Positions 44,678 to 52,334 of a stretch of 64,000 bases of DNA are shown here, in pieces. This DNA comes from a virus. The stretch is taken from positions 35,055-99,054 of the IMG/VR virus record IMGVR_UViG_3300017991_000075; one strand, 5' to 3'. Position numbers and translations under genes: made by a program. The notes under the pieces are model-generated. The model was not told where the DNA came from and made no database searches. It saw only the letters and a program-made list of their open reading frames with translations. The stretch's first letter is position 1; the number at the start of each line of letters is the position of its first letter.

Positions 44678-46762
44678 TTACGCATACGGAACAGATTGTA
44701 CAGGGCCTTGACCCTCGGCCGCTTGAATCGGGTTCTCGGTACGAGGATGCTGCTGTCCCCAGGCCATCATCGCGTCATGCTCATCCATCTCACCGCTACG
44801 TACCTTCTCGCTGACATAAGCATAAATTTCAGGATTACCCTGTAAGAGTCTCTTCATGGATGCCTGGGCCGAAAGCCCTCTGTTGAGATGGAGCGACAAT
44901 CTCTGTAATGCCGCAAGACAGTCAACAACTCCGTCAACACAATCATCATGAGCGCCTTGTGGGAACGTGACGAGTTCTTCAAGTCCGGCCTCGATGTCGG
45001 GTTTCGCCATATCACGATGTGCCGTAAGGGGCACAAAGAATTGATGACGCTCAACCAAAGCCGAAACTCCGAGTGCTCTTGTGGTCTTGTGGCGTTTTCC
45101 ACGTTTCACTTCAATCACTTGTGCATAGAGTCCAAGTGCGATCGACAGCTCATCAAGAAGATCCGCGATCACCTTCTGGAACGCGACTGATTCCACCAGG
45201 AACCCCATGTGCTGCCAATTACGATTGGCATCCAATGTTACGACAGGACCGTCGCCGACTTTACCGGACTGCCAATAGCGCCCTCCGAACTGACTGTTGT
45301 AAGCGACGTAATGCTTGAACATCAAATGCAACATCGTAGCCGCAGACGCTCTGAATCTGTCAATATCAATAAGGTAATATCGACGCTGCGATGGTGAGTA
45401 CCCTATCGTAACGATAGCCGTGTAATCTCTATCGGCTTCTTCAGCTCTCTTGCCACGGGAAGGTGCCGGGTCGATAGAAGTAACGACATATAAATCGTTA
45501 GGCAGGACATCGTAACTGAATCCGGCCGCCATGAGGTTCGCTTCTTGCTCTGGCGTGAAGTACACGCTCTTAGAGATCCAGTAGCGGAACCAATCGCGGT
45601 GGAAGAATCTCGTGCTGTCATCAATCGGTTCTAGCAAGAACTCTTTCGAGAATGCACGACTACCTAGATCACGGCGTTTCCATGCCAGGTAAGAAAGGTA
45701 GAACGTTTCATCCGGATCGAGTTTGGCCTCGATTTCCTCTTCTGAATATGGTCGTCCCGTACGATCAACGGGACGACTCATATCGGGCTTCATCCACTTC
45801 TGCGGCCACAGACAGTTGATGGGGTTCATCTGAGAATCGAAACCGCTACAGGCAGGACGCTTGATCTTCTTCCAGGTAGAAGTCTTTTCCTTGTCCTTAT
45901 GTAGCCGCATCACCAGGTCATCATCATGCACGGTTGTACCGACAACGATGATGTTGCCGATCTCAGAATCGATGACGTTGTAAGCGGTATCCCAGAACCA
46001 GTCCCACAGACGATCTCTTACCATCTGCGTCTTGACGTGCTTGTCCTCGATCACGTCATCAAATATCAGTAGATCCGGACGGAACGATCTAATGCGCCTG
46101 TAACGAGGGCGTCCCCAATAGTCCCGACCGAGGTAGTTATCGAGATCGAGCGTATCAGGCAACGACTCGTTCACACCACGAATAGAACCGCCAACACCTG
46201 CGGTGAAGATCACGACGTGATTCGTGGTCTTGATGTAGGATATCCGCCACGTCTCTTTGGCGTTCTTCTCATCCTGACCAACCAAGTCACCGAAGTGCTT
46301 CCTTATATAAGGGTTGTTCTGCAACTCGGTCTTGATCTTGTTGAGGAACTTTTCCGCCTGTTGCGCTGTCGTGGAGATGATGCCGATATGTCGTTTCTTG
46401 CGGTAACAGACACACCATAACACATACAGGAAATTGATGATGGTCGATTTACCATGTTCACGAGGAAGTAACTTGAGGGAATGCTTGCCGGACTTCAATC
46501 TTTCGAGATCTTCAATGGTCTCCAGATGGAAGTCGCCGAACTCTTCCGTGATGTGCTGACTGCCGAAGCCTCTGCAGAAAAGCAGAAAGTTGTACTCACA
46601 CAGATCGGAAAGATAAGGGTCGAGATCTGCAGGTACTACGTCACCACCAGCCTCGAACTCTTCTTTGATCTCAAGCAGGTACTCTTCGAGCTGATCCCAC
46701 TCCTTTTCGGAAAACTGTGAGACCTTCTCATCGAATGTCGAGATATCGACAGCACTAACCAT
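44678..46762 (-). CDS. Terminase large subunit
   Basis: A 694-residue packaging motor. The ATPase has Walker A LPREHGKST (about 99-107), Walker B LLIFDD with D235/D236, and the coupling motif VVGTT near 273. The RNase H-like nuclease domain begins with TSIDPA (D431) and has DRDYTA nearby and a final HDDCVD acidic site. It cleaves and pumps DNA through the portal. The start follows TGGAGGAAAATA. No small subunit is clearly recognisable upstream; the 46883-47551 gene is the positional candidate. Confidence 0.95.
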   Translation of the reverse strand: MVSAVDISTFDEKVSQFSEKEWDQLEEYLLEIKEEFEAGGDVVPADLDPYLSDLCEYNFLLFCRGFGSQHITEEFGDFHLETIEDLERLKSGKHSLKLLPREHGKSTIINFLYVLWCVCYRKKRHIGIISTTAQQAEKFLNKIKTELQNNPYIRKHFGDLVGQDEKNAKETWRISYIKTTNHVVIFTAGVGGSIRGVNESLPDTLDLDNYLGRDYWGRPRYRRIRSFRPDLLIFDDVIEDKHVKTQMVRDRLWDWFWDTAYNVIDSEIGNIIVVGTTVHDDDLVMRLHKDKEKTSTWKKIKRPACSGFDSQMNPINCLWPQKWMKPDMSRPVDRTGRPYSEEEIEAKLDPDETFYLSYLAWKRRDLGSRAFSKEFLLEPIDDSTRFFHRDWFRYWISKSVYFTPEQEANLMAAGFSYDVLPNDLYVVTSIDPAPSRGKRAEEADRDYTAIVTIGYSPSQRRYYLIDIDRFRASAATMLHLMFKHYVAYNSQFGGRYWQSGKVGDGPVVTLDANRNWQHMGFLVESVAFQKVIADLLDELSIALGLYAQVIEVKRGKRHKTTRALGVSALVERHQFFVPLTAHRDMAKPDIEAGLEELVTFPQGAHDDCVDGVVDCLAALQRLSLHLNRGLSAQASMKRLLQGNPEIYAYVSEKVRSGEMDEHDAMMAWGQQHPRTENPIQAAEGQGPVQSVPYA

Positions 46763-46805
46763 TATTTTCCTCCATCGACATCACAAAGGTAGTTACCTGC
46801 AGGCA

Positions 46806-46838
46806 AAAAAGCAAGAGCGGTCATTTCTGACCGCTCTT
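46806..46838 (-). terminator. Terminator upstream of the terminase gene
   Basis: AAGAGCGGTCA (46813-46823) and TGACCGCTCTT (46828-46838) form a perfect 11-bp stem with a 4-nt loop, followed on the - strand by GCTTTTTTG. It ends messages from the accessory region before the terminase gene. Confidence 0.9.
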
Positions 46839-46882
46839 TAGGACTCGACATGATTTTGGAGAAACCGTAGAGGTACTAAACT

Positions 46883-47551
46883 CTAACCGAGTCCAAACTG
46901 GCCGCGCAACATTGGGTTCTGGAACACTGCGTATGCTGCAGCACTCACCAGATAAGCATGATGAGACTTGTCGGTATTACCGAGGTTGATCCCCATGAAA
47001 TCGTACGCCTGTGAGGCTCTGACCATAGGGTCAGGGTCAAAACCACCAGCCTGAGCGATCCTCATGAGAGTACCGTTGTCAGCCGAGGCTACGATGTGCT
47101 GATGAGCTTTCACAACCTCTAACGGGTTATTCGGGTTGAAGGCAGGCTCCTGTGCTGGTGGAGGCGGCATCTGTTGGGGCTGCTCCACCGGCTGTTCTAC
47201 TGGTTGCGGTTCCTCGACAGGAGCTGGTTTGTACTGAGGTTGCACCTGCATCGTTGCGGCTTGAGTTTCTTCAGGGATAGCCGAATTCATAGCCTCTGCC
47301 ACGACATCGTAAGGCTCTGGCTTTTCCTGAACGAGCTGAACGTTCTCGTAGGGGTCTACGTCGGTAGTAATCGCCATCTTGTTGAACTCAGCCACCGAGT
47401 CAGGTATCGGGTTATGCTGAGGATGCTCAGGAGCTGCCTGCGGTCCTGCTCGTAATTTGATCTCGACATCACACCGAGTACGATCGGCGAGGTATTGCAC
47501 GATCGCCTCTATGGGGTGCTCATCGAGAACAGGTCTGATACTTTCATCCAT
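46883..47551 (-). CDS. Unknown protein with Pro/Gln-rich middle
   Basis: A 222-residue protein starting at 47551 (MDESIRPV) after TGGAGAGAGTTCG. Residues about 100-155 are Pro/Gln/Glu low complexity. The C-terminal 65 residues are folded and helical (NNPLEVVKAHQHIVASADN, YLVSAAAYAVFQNPMLRGQFG). It sits where a small terminase is often found, but no helix-turn-helix is apparent. Function unknown. Confidence 0.6.
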   Translation of the reverse strand: MDESIRPVLDEHPIEAIVQYLADRTRCDVEIKLRAGPQAAPEHPQHNPIPDSVAEFNKMAITTDVDPYENVQLVQEKPEPYDVVAEAMNSAIPEETQAATMQVQPQYKPAPVEEPQPVEQPVEQPQQMPPPPAQEPAFNPNNPLEVVKAHQHIVASADNGTLMRIAQAGGFDPDPMVRASQAYDFMGINLGNTDKSHHAYLVSAAAYAVFQNPMLRGQFGLG

Positions 47552-47564
47552 CGAACTCTCTCCA

Positions 47565-47831
47565 TCAAACGACTTGCGAATGTTTGTAGTAAGCGACTCC
47601 TTCATTGCTCACGGTATGCGAATAGACGTGCATGACCATTGCCTCTCCGTAGTCAGCACGTTTGAAGTCCCTCTTGCTGTTGTGCAAGAAGAATATCGGT
47701 TCAAGGTCATCGACGCTCGGACCATAAGCAACGAAAATTCTTCTAGGTGCCTTATTGCGGATCTCCCGATGCCCGTCAATAGGTCCGCCCCTGAAAATAC
47801 ACATCATGCTTGTTTGTGTTTGTTCTTCCAT
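47565..47831 (-). CDS. Small unknown phage protein
   Basis: An 88-residue protein containing CIFRGGPIDGH and ending YSHTVSNEGVAYYKHSQ, a pattern often seen in small phage proteins of unknown role. It overlaps the nuclease gene by 28 nt. The start is uncertain: ATG 47831 has no good ribosome site, and ATG 47807 or 47804 would remove eight or nine residues. The stop lies 13 nt before the next gene. Confidence 0.6.
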   Translation of the reverse strand: MEEQTQTSMMCIFRGGPIDGHREIRNKAPRRIFVAYGPSVDDLEPIFFLHNSKRDFKRADYGEAMVMHVYSHTVSNEGVAYYKHSQVV

Positions 47832-48262
47832 GTTGCCAGCATTTCAATCCAGTTCACATCATGACGATGCTTGTACGAAACCGCCAGACCTTCTTTCAAT
47901 AATATCGACGAGAGCGTGATGGTCGTTGCTGCAGACAGATAGACATCAGCTAGCCAACGTCCGAAAGAATCTCCCTTGTAAGTCTTCAGCCACACTCTCG
48001 TGCCGGTTGCAGCTATGGTGTCCCGTACGTACTCCTCGGCGATCGCCGCCATCTCCTTCTCAGCCTCGCGATGCTCAGGAGTGCCTGTTCGGGGACGCTT
48101 CTCAGCGCACTGAATCCCGTTGATACGGATACGCTGAGTGGTTGTATTGTAGAAACCCTGATCGATACAGCAGTCGATCGTGTCACCATCAACAACGTTT
48201 GTGACGGCAGCTTCAAACTTGTAGACCGGGGCATTGCGTCCCCTCGCCTTCAGAGTCGCCAT
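47804..48262 (-). CDS. Staphylococcal nuclease-like (SNase) endonuclease
   Basis: A 152-residue protein with the SNase signature: VVDGDTID (about 23-30), RIRINGIQCAE (44-54, with R44/R46 near the active site) and GDSFGRWLADVYL (97-109), then LLKEGLAV. No signal peptide is present, so it would act in the cytoplasm or be packaged. SNase enzymes cut DNA and RNA using Ca; host DNA degradation is a plausible role. The start at 48262 (MATLKARG) follows AAGGAGAAAC and overlaps the upstream gene by 50 nt. Confidence 0.85.
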   Translation of the reverse strand: MATLKARGRNAPVYKFEAAVTNVVDGDTIDCCIDQGFYNTTTQRIRINGIQCAEKRPRTGTPEHREAEKEMAAIAEEYVRDTIAATGTRVWLKTYKGDSFGRWLADVYLSAATTITLSSILLKEGLAVSYKHRHDVNWIEMLATWKNKHKQA

Positions 48263-48605
48263 GTTTCTCCTTCCACACCTTTTCAAAAAGCGGCCACAGA
48301 CCGAGGGGCTCAAATCCATCCTCAAGCATCATACCGACCTCAATCGGTTTTCCGGTGCTGAACATATGGTTGACCAGCGTCAACATCTGCAGCTCCTTCT
48401 GGATTAGCTCAAATTCATCTGTCCCTGGACCGTACGATAGAAACAGGGCCATGATAGCCGACTTCCAGATCGTTGTTTTGTCATCCGTCCATGTCGTGTT
48501 TGCAGCACTTCTGAACGCCGTCTCAGCACGGACGATAATAGCATCATCACCAAGGTCGTCACCGATCTCTTGAATGATGATCCTATCAATGTTCGTCAAC
48601 GCCAT
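48213..48605 (-). CDS. Unknown protein
   Basis: A 130-residue acidic, mainly helical protein (IDRIIIQEIGDDLGDDAIIV, IQKELQMLTLVNHMF) with its start at 48605 after ACAAGGAGAACAAA. It overlaps the neighbours on both sides (20 nt upstream, 50 nt downstream). No motif is recognised. The overlapping arrangement is typical of the accessory gene array. Confidence 0.65.
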   Translation of the reverse strand: MALTNIDRIIIQEIGDDLGDDAIIVRAETAFRSAANTTWTDDKTTIWKSAIMALFLSYGPGTDEFELIQKELQMLTLVNHMFSTGKPIEVGMMLEDGFEPLGLWPLFEKVWKEKHGDSEGEGTQCPGLQV

Positions 48606-49182
48606 TTTGTTCTCCTTGTAACTTGCGAATAATGCGCAGCATTAGCCAGTACAACGCCTCTTTGCTGATGTCTTCAAAAACACGTACGGTGAAATCAGGA
48701 AAGGACTTCATGGTGTAATCACACACCTTGGATAGCTCGGCTGTTTCTACATCGATAACGTGCGTATTATCTCGTCCGAAATATACCCGTTGGAACTCTG
48801 TCGTCGATGCCAGGTAGTAGTCCATACCCTCGACTTCAGAATCCCTCACGAGAACAATACCGTCAACAATGGCAACCGGTTCCGGTATCGTAAGAACCTG
48901 CGGCAAGCCCGACATGACAGGAGTGGCTTCTTTGAGGTCGAACAACTCACGCTGCTCCTCACGCCACGCAAAGATGAGATCTTCCCACAGCTCAGATCCG
49001 CAGATCACAAAGTCAGGCCGATTGCCGAAAAACACCGTGTACTGTGACATGGTGGTTCTGATGAAGGCAAGCTTGTGACGAGGCGTCTTGAAATCGTCAT
49101 TCTTCAACAAGTTATTGACAGCCAGCCACCCACGTTCGGTCAGACTGTAATTGAATGCAGTTTTCTCAGCCTCTCCAGCCAT
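48586..49182 (-). CDS. Unknown protein (198 aa)
   Basis: The start is set at 49182 (MAGEAEKTAFNYSLTERGW) after GGCAGGTAAC. The same frame stays open further upstream to 49575, but that part is Arg/Cys/Ser-rich and antagonistic to the gene in the other frame. The protein is alpha/beta with FFGNRPDFVICGSELWEDLIF and a helical end (EALYWLMLRIIRKLQ). Function unknown. Confidence 0.65.
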   Translation of the reverse strand: MAGEAEKTAFNYSLTERGWLAVNNLLKNDDFKTPRHKLAFIRTTMSQYTVFFGNRPDFVICGSELWEDLIFAWREEQRELFDLKEATPVMSGLPQVLTIPEPVAIVDGIVLVRDSEVEGMDYYLASTTEFQRVYFGRDNTHVIDVETAELSKVCDYTMKSFPDFTVRVFEDISKEALYWLMLRIIRKLQGEQNGVDEH

Positions 49183-49527
49183 GTTACCTGCCAACCTTTC
49201 TTCATCGTCATTTTTTTGTAGAGCCTTCTGTTGGCCTCCAAAAGGGCAGTCCAATTCTCGAATTCCCTCACAAGCATCCGAGGGCTGTGACGGAAGTTCA
49301 CAAGAATGATGTCGTTCACAAAGTCTTCGTTGCGAAGCCAGAACGTTTGGAGGCCGTCGAAAACGGCTGCGTATGCTATCACAGGTTGGTCTAATTTGTA
49401 CGCCCACCTGCTTTTCGCTTTTCTCGTTCTTACTCTGGTCAATCCGGTCCTTGAGTTCATTCTTTAGATTGATCCTCCGTTGACAAGGTGAGTCATCTAG
49501 GCCCTGAGTATTGATCCACTCCGACAT
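49140..49527 (-). CDS. Unknown protein with an apparent frameshift
   Basis: The strong site GAAGGAGAACGGG precedes an ATG at 49527 (MSEWINTQGLDDSP), but natural-looking sequence in that frame ends near 49410. A second frame from there to 49140 reads WAYKLDQPVIAYAAVFDGL and is clearly coding. A +1 shift in 49400-49430, around GAAAAGCGAAAAGC, would join them into one protein of roughly 128 residues. Alternatively the second frame starts alone at ATG 49460 (106 aa) with a poorly spaced site. Sequencing error, mutation or programmed shift cannot be separated here. Confidence 0.55.
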
Positions 49528-49547
49528 CCCGTTCTCCTTCGGCGCAT

Positions 49548-49575
49548 ATACTATCCCGGTATGAAATCGTGTCAA
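49548..49575 (-). promoter_or_regulatory. Sigma70-type promoter (TTGACA-16-TAGTAT)
   Basis: The - strand holds TTGACA (49575-49570), a 16-nt spacer and TAGTAT (49553-49548), 21 nt before the start at 49527. Its first 15 bases, TTGACACGATTTCAT, are identical to the promoter at 50938-50966. Confidence 0.75.
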
Positions 49576-49580
49576 TTGAA

Positions 49581-49614
49581 AAAGGAAACCCGCCCCTGGC
49601 TAAGAAAGGGCGGG
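49581..49614 (-). terminator. Terminator directly before the promoter at 49548
   Basis: CCCGCCC (49589-49595) pairs with GGGCGGG (49608-49614) over a 12-nt loop, followed on the - strand by TTTCCTTTTTC. It isolates the downstream operon from upstream transcription. Confidence 0.8.
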
Positions 49615-49674
49615 CACCTCGGTTCTTACTCAAGCGCATAGGAGAACGTCATGAGCACGTACAGTCTAGCAAGC

Positions 49675-49710
49675 CAAAAGAAAACCGCAACCTCCTCCTT
49701 GTTGCGGTTT
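49675..49710 (-). terminator. Terminator after the 49743-50216 gene
   Basis: AAACCGCAAC (49682-49691) and GTTGCGGTTT (49701-49710) form a 10-bp stem with a 9-nt loop, followed on the - strand by TCTTTTGG. It lies 32 nt after the stop at 49743. Confidence 0.75.
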
Positions 49711-49742
49711 CCTGTATGCTCATTCAAACGAATGAACAAGGC

Positions 49743-50216
49743 TCAGGCAGACTTTACAGGGTCTATTCCCGTTTTCAATATCGAAATCCACCTGCCGAGA
49801 TCGGCCGCGTCCACATACACACAGCTATTGACTTCCGAGCGAGAATCTTTTTCTCGAAGGTACTGCTCCTTGTACGCTTCCATGTCACCAATGACTTTCT
49901 GGATGCGCTGCTTCGGTTTCAATGGCCAGTATTTGCGGCTCTTAGCAGCCTTCTTACGTTCCTCTGCCGTACCGCATCTCCACACCTTGGCGACCTTACG
50001 AGATCCTGCTGAGACACGTCTCTGACCGCTGTCAAAGATGTCGCCCATCCTCACCAGATCAAGACGATGCTGGCGTACACGACCTGTCAGGTTTCTAAAC
50101 GCAAGAGCTGCTTCGATCTCGATGTCGGTCGCACCAAAATCACCCTGTTCTTCAATATAAGCAAGAACCTCTTGCCTAGCAGTTTCTGCATCGAGTGTTG
50201 CAATTTCATCTACCAC
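49743..50216 (-). CDS. Putative winged-helix DNA-binding protein
   Basis: A 157-residue protein with a GTG start at 50216 placed 6 nt after AAGGAGAACGTC. Residues about 13-70 (ARQEVLAYIEEQGDFGATDIEIEAAL, then TGRVRQHRLDLVRMG, then a short basic hairpin) fit a winged helix. The C-terminus is Lys-rich and then acidic. It may regulate the accessory genes or be a replication-associated factor. The call is by pattern. Confidence 0.55.
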   Translation of the reverse strand: MVDEIATLDAETARQEVLAYIEEQGDFGATDIEIEAALAFRNLTGRVRQHRLDLVRMGDIFDSGQRRVSAGSRKVAKVWRCGTAEERKKAAKSRKYWPLKPKQRIQKVIGDMEAYKEQYLREKDSRSEVNSCVYVDAADLGRWISILKTGIDPVKSA

Positions 50217-50227
50217 GACGTTCTCCT

Positions 50228-50788
50228 TTATCCGTTCAGCACAAGCCGCCCGGTCTTCTCCTTCTGTTGCAGGCCGTACGTTAGTTTGCTGCCGGTTTGA
50301 GTCATACGAACACGGCCAAATTCACATGTCTCCAGATATCCGCGTTCCAGCAGGTACTGACAGGCATGCTCGGTTGTTTTTGTCCATGCCTGTAATCGGT
50401 TGGCGAGATCCTGATAGGACATGCCGAGTGTCACTTGACTGTGGAACTGATCGTACAGGTAACAAAGCACCTTATACTGGAGTTCTGAAAATCCGTGCTG
50501 GCGTTCCTTACGTTGATCAGGAAACAGCTTTTTCTTGATCTTGGCTTCTTTCTCACGTACCTGCTCTAAAGTCAACAGGCCCTCTTTCATAGCGATAGCA
50601 TGTCTGGCTCTGACGACAGCGTACCGATATTCCGGGTCTTCGGTACTACAGTTTTGATAGGCGGCAGTGACTTCGTTCTTTATGGCGAGAGGGACTTTGT
50701 ACCAATGGTCCCTGCACATGAGATACCGAGCTGGAATTTCCTTCCGACAATTCATGGCCGCACAATTATGCGGCAAGCGCTGCGTCAT
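50228..50788 (-). CDS. Zinc-finger plus winged-helix phage protein
   Basis: A 186-residue protein starting at 50788 (MTQRLPHNC) after GGGAGGATAAGTAAT. The N-terminus has NCAAMNCRKEIPARYLMCRDHW, a Cys/His cluster found in many small phage proteins; the C-terminal half (ELQYKVLCYLYDQF to YLETCEFGRVRMT) fits a winged helix. Together this suggests nucleic-acid binding. It is the first gene after the tRNA-like gene and shares its promoter. Confidence 0.65.
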   Translation of the reverse strand: MTQRLPHNCAAMNCRKEIPARYLMCRDHWYKVPLAIKNEVTAAYQNCSTEDPEYRYAVVRARHAIAMKEGLLTLEQVREKEAKIKKKLFPDQRKERQHGFSELQYKVLCYLYDQFHSQVTLGMSYQDLANRLQAWTKTTEHACQYLLERGYLETCEFGRVRMTQTGSKLTYGLQQKEKTGRLVLNG

Positions 50789-50822
50789 ATTACTTATCCT
50801 CCCTTCTAAAAATAAAAATAAA

Positions 50823-50927
50823 CGGCGCAAGAAGGATTCGAACCCTCGACCTCCCAGGCATCTGTCATTCCCGTAGCATGCATAGGTCCTGACGCCCAGG
50901 CGCTCTCCCAGACTGAGCTATTGCGCC
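50823..50927 (-). tRNA. tRNA-like gene with about 31 extra nt in the anticodon loop
   Basis: The acceptor stem GGCGCAA/TTGCGCC, D arm GCTC..GAGC, variable region AGGTC and T arm GAGGGTTCGAATCCTTC are all intact. The anticodon stem CCTGG pairs with CTGGG (two G-U pairs), but the loop is 38 nt rather than 7. If the insert sits at the usual 37/38 intron position, the anticodon would be GUC (Asp), with C instead of U at position 33. GCGTC/GATGC can extend the stem to 10 bp. No CCA is encoded. It may be an interrupted tRNA, a pseudo-tRNA or a tRNA-like RNA. Confidence 0.7.
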
Positions 50928-50937
50928 GAATGCAAGT

Positions 50938-50966
50938 ATCCTATTACCGACATGAAATCGTGTCAA
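50938..50966 (-). promoter_or_regulatory. Sigma70-type promoter before the tRNA-like gene
   Basis: TTGACA (50966-50961), a 17-nt spacer and TAGGAT (50943-50938) lie just upstream of the tRNA-like gene. Transcription would start near the acceptor stem. Confidence 0.7.
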
Positions 50967-50968
50967 CC

Positions 50969-50998
50969 AAAAAGCCCTCCTACACTGGAGGGCTTTTT
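50969..50998 (-). terminator. Bidirectional-looking terminator before the tRNA promoter
   Basis: AAAAAGCCCTCC (50969-50980) and GGAGGGCTTTTT (50987-50998) form a 12-bp stem with a 6-nt loop; T runs exist on both strands. It ends the gene at 51018, 20 nt away. Confidence 0.92.
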
Positions 50999-51017
50999 GA
51001 TGAGCTGATCGGGCTGC

Positions 51018-51434
51018 TCAGCTCTCGTCTGACGTGGGGGCACCCTCGTCAGAATCGGACGGTTCTTCAGCCGGTTTCTCACCCTCGGCATGAATCACCA
51101 TATCATGGTCATCAAGAGCTTCAGATCGAATAGCCCTAACCTCAAGAGTCTTGGATTCCAGACCGATCTTCACTCTGAAGAAATGTGTGTCACCGTCAAA
51201 TAGACGATTCGCTGGAGCAAGCACCAAACTTTCAGGCTGTCCATCTGTCGCCTTACGGTAGCGCTCGTAGGCCAGCTTACCGAGACGTATTCCCGTGATC
51301 CTGTAATTGCCATCGAACGATTTCATGAATCGTTTGACAGCTTTACGAATCACCTTCGCAATCTTCGGATGAGCCACTCTCTCCGCAGTGCTCACACCCG
51401 GTGCCTGGTAGTCGTTCTGAATCTTCAGCTCCAT
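51018..51434 (-). CDS. Unknown protein with acidic tail
   Basis: A 138-residue protein starting at 51434 (MELKIQND) after TGGAGAACAGA. The N-terminal half is basic and mixed alpha/beta; the last 30 residues are Glu/Asp/Ser/Pro-rich. It follows, and overlaps by 92 nt, the zinc-ribbon gene. No family is recognised. Confidence 0.65.
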   Translation of the reverse strand: MELKIQNDYQAPGVSTAERVAHPKIAKVIRKAVKRFMKSFDGNYRITGIRLGKLAYERYRKATDGQPESLVLAPANRLFDGDTHFFRVKIGLESKTLEVRAIRSEALDDHDMVIHAEGEKPAEEPSDSDEGAPTSDES

Positions 51435-51591
51435 TCTGTTCTCCATTTTTATAACCTATGCGATGCGCACCTTCCTCACCTGTTATCGTGAGCTGTCCAC
51501 ATACACTGCAGTGGTACGCACCATACCTGAAATCGAAAGTAGCCGGTAGGCCACAACGGTAACAACGAGGATGACTGTTGCTGTCATGCAT
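51343..51591 (-). CDS. Small zinc-ribbon-like protein
   Basis: An 82-residue protein starting at 51591 (MHDSNSHPR) with GGAG six nt upstream inside the end of the deformylase gene. It has CYRCG and, 16 residues later, CSVCG, a likely zinc ribbon. The last 30 residues overlap the downstream gene and look less constrained, so the functional part may be the first 55 residues. Probably binds nucleic acid or protein; role unknown. Confidence 0.55.
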   Translation of the reverse strand: MHDSNSHPRCYRCGLPATFDFRYGAYHCSVCGQLTITGEEGAHRIGYKNGEQNGAEDSERLPGTGCEHCGESGSSEDCEGDS

Positions 51592-52093
51592 CATCCTCTC
51601 CGCCCGTCGCCTGGTTATTTCCATTACCGGCATCATGATCGAGTATCGTCTTTCCGTTCAAATGGTCCAGCTCGTGCTGGACACATCGTGCCTCCAACCC
51701 TTTGAATGTCCGCCGTACTTCATTTCCTGTAAAAGGGCTCTCATACACAATTGTAACGATATTTGCACGCTCAATCTGTACTTTTTTGCCAGGAAATGAA
51801 AGACAGCCTTCTTTATCCAAACTTTTTCCGTGTGCTTCCACAATCTTAGGATTCACTAACGCGACCCTCTCAGGACATGCTATGACACAGATCTGTAATG
51901 GGACGCCGATCTGTGGTGCAGCCAAGCCCAGGCCCTTGCCATTGAGGAACCAAAACATGTCATTTATGAGCTGTTTCAGCTCCTTCCGATTCATGACTTT
52001 CAGCGACCATCTTCTGCAGGGTTGTCGCAGAATCTCACTGCTGCCATGAACCATTCGTAGAAAATTCTTAGGCTTCTTGACTCTGATACCCAT
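51584..52093 (-). CDS. def: Peptide deformylase
   Basis: A 169-residue protein with all three PDF motifs: GLAAPQIG (56-63), EGCLSFPG (95-102, Cys ligand) and QHELDHLNG (139-147, HExxH-type metal ligands). The enzyme removes the formyl group from nascent N-terminal methionine. Phage PDFs often lack the C-terminal helix of bacterial forms; here a short Gly/Asn/Asp tail replaces it. The start follows AGGAGAAATACTGA and overlaps the upstream gene by 26 nt. Confidence 0.93.
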   Translation of the reverse strand: MGIRVKKPKNFLRMVHGSSEILRQPCRRWSLKVMNRKELKQLINDMFWFLNGKGLGLAAPQIGVPLQICVIACPERVALVNPKIVEAHGKSLDKEGCLSFPGKKVQIERANIVTIVYESPFTGNEVRRTFKGLEARCVQHELDHLNGKTILDHDAGNGNNQATGGEDDA

Positions 52094-52334
52094 TCAGTAT
52101 TTCTCCTAGATCGTACATCGGTAAAGGCCCTGTCCAAAAACCTTTGATGTGTTTCACCCTCACAGCAGATGTCGATCCGTGAAAGAACGCCGAAAACTCA
52201 CCGTTTATCATTTTGAATTTACGTCGTACAAAAACAATCGTAGGAGCTTGAGCCGCCCGTTCAAGAAGATAGTACCCGACTTCCTCCGGAACGCGATTAC
52301 AGTGATTACGATGTAAGGTGATCCTTCTCTTCAA
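52068..52334 (-). CDS. Small unknown protein
   Basis: An 88-residue protein with no ATG; a TTG at 52334 with GGGAG 10 nt upstream is the best start. It contains YYLLERAAQAPTIVFVRRKF and a strand-rich centre. It overlaps the genes on both sides by about 26-29 nt. Function unknown; the start is uncertain. Confidence 0.55.
   Translation of the reverse strand: MKRRITLHRNHCNRVPEEVGYYLLERAAQAPTIVFVRRKFKMINGEFSAFFHGSTSAVRVKHIKGFWTGPLPMYDLGEILNGYQSQEA

Noticed and set aside
44254-44814. A 186-codon + strand open frame near the terminase end
   Set aside because: Cys/Arg/Ser-rich composition, antisense to the terminase and Ala/Gln-rich genes, both with strong start signals.
48586-49575. One continuous 329-codon - strand frame read as a single gene
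   Set aside because: Its first 130 residues are Arg/Cys/Ser-rich and conflict with a better coding frame; an internal ATG with a ribosome site at 49182 starts the supported gene.
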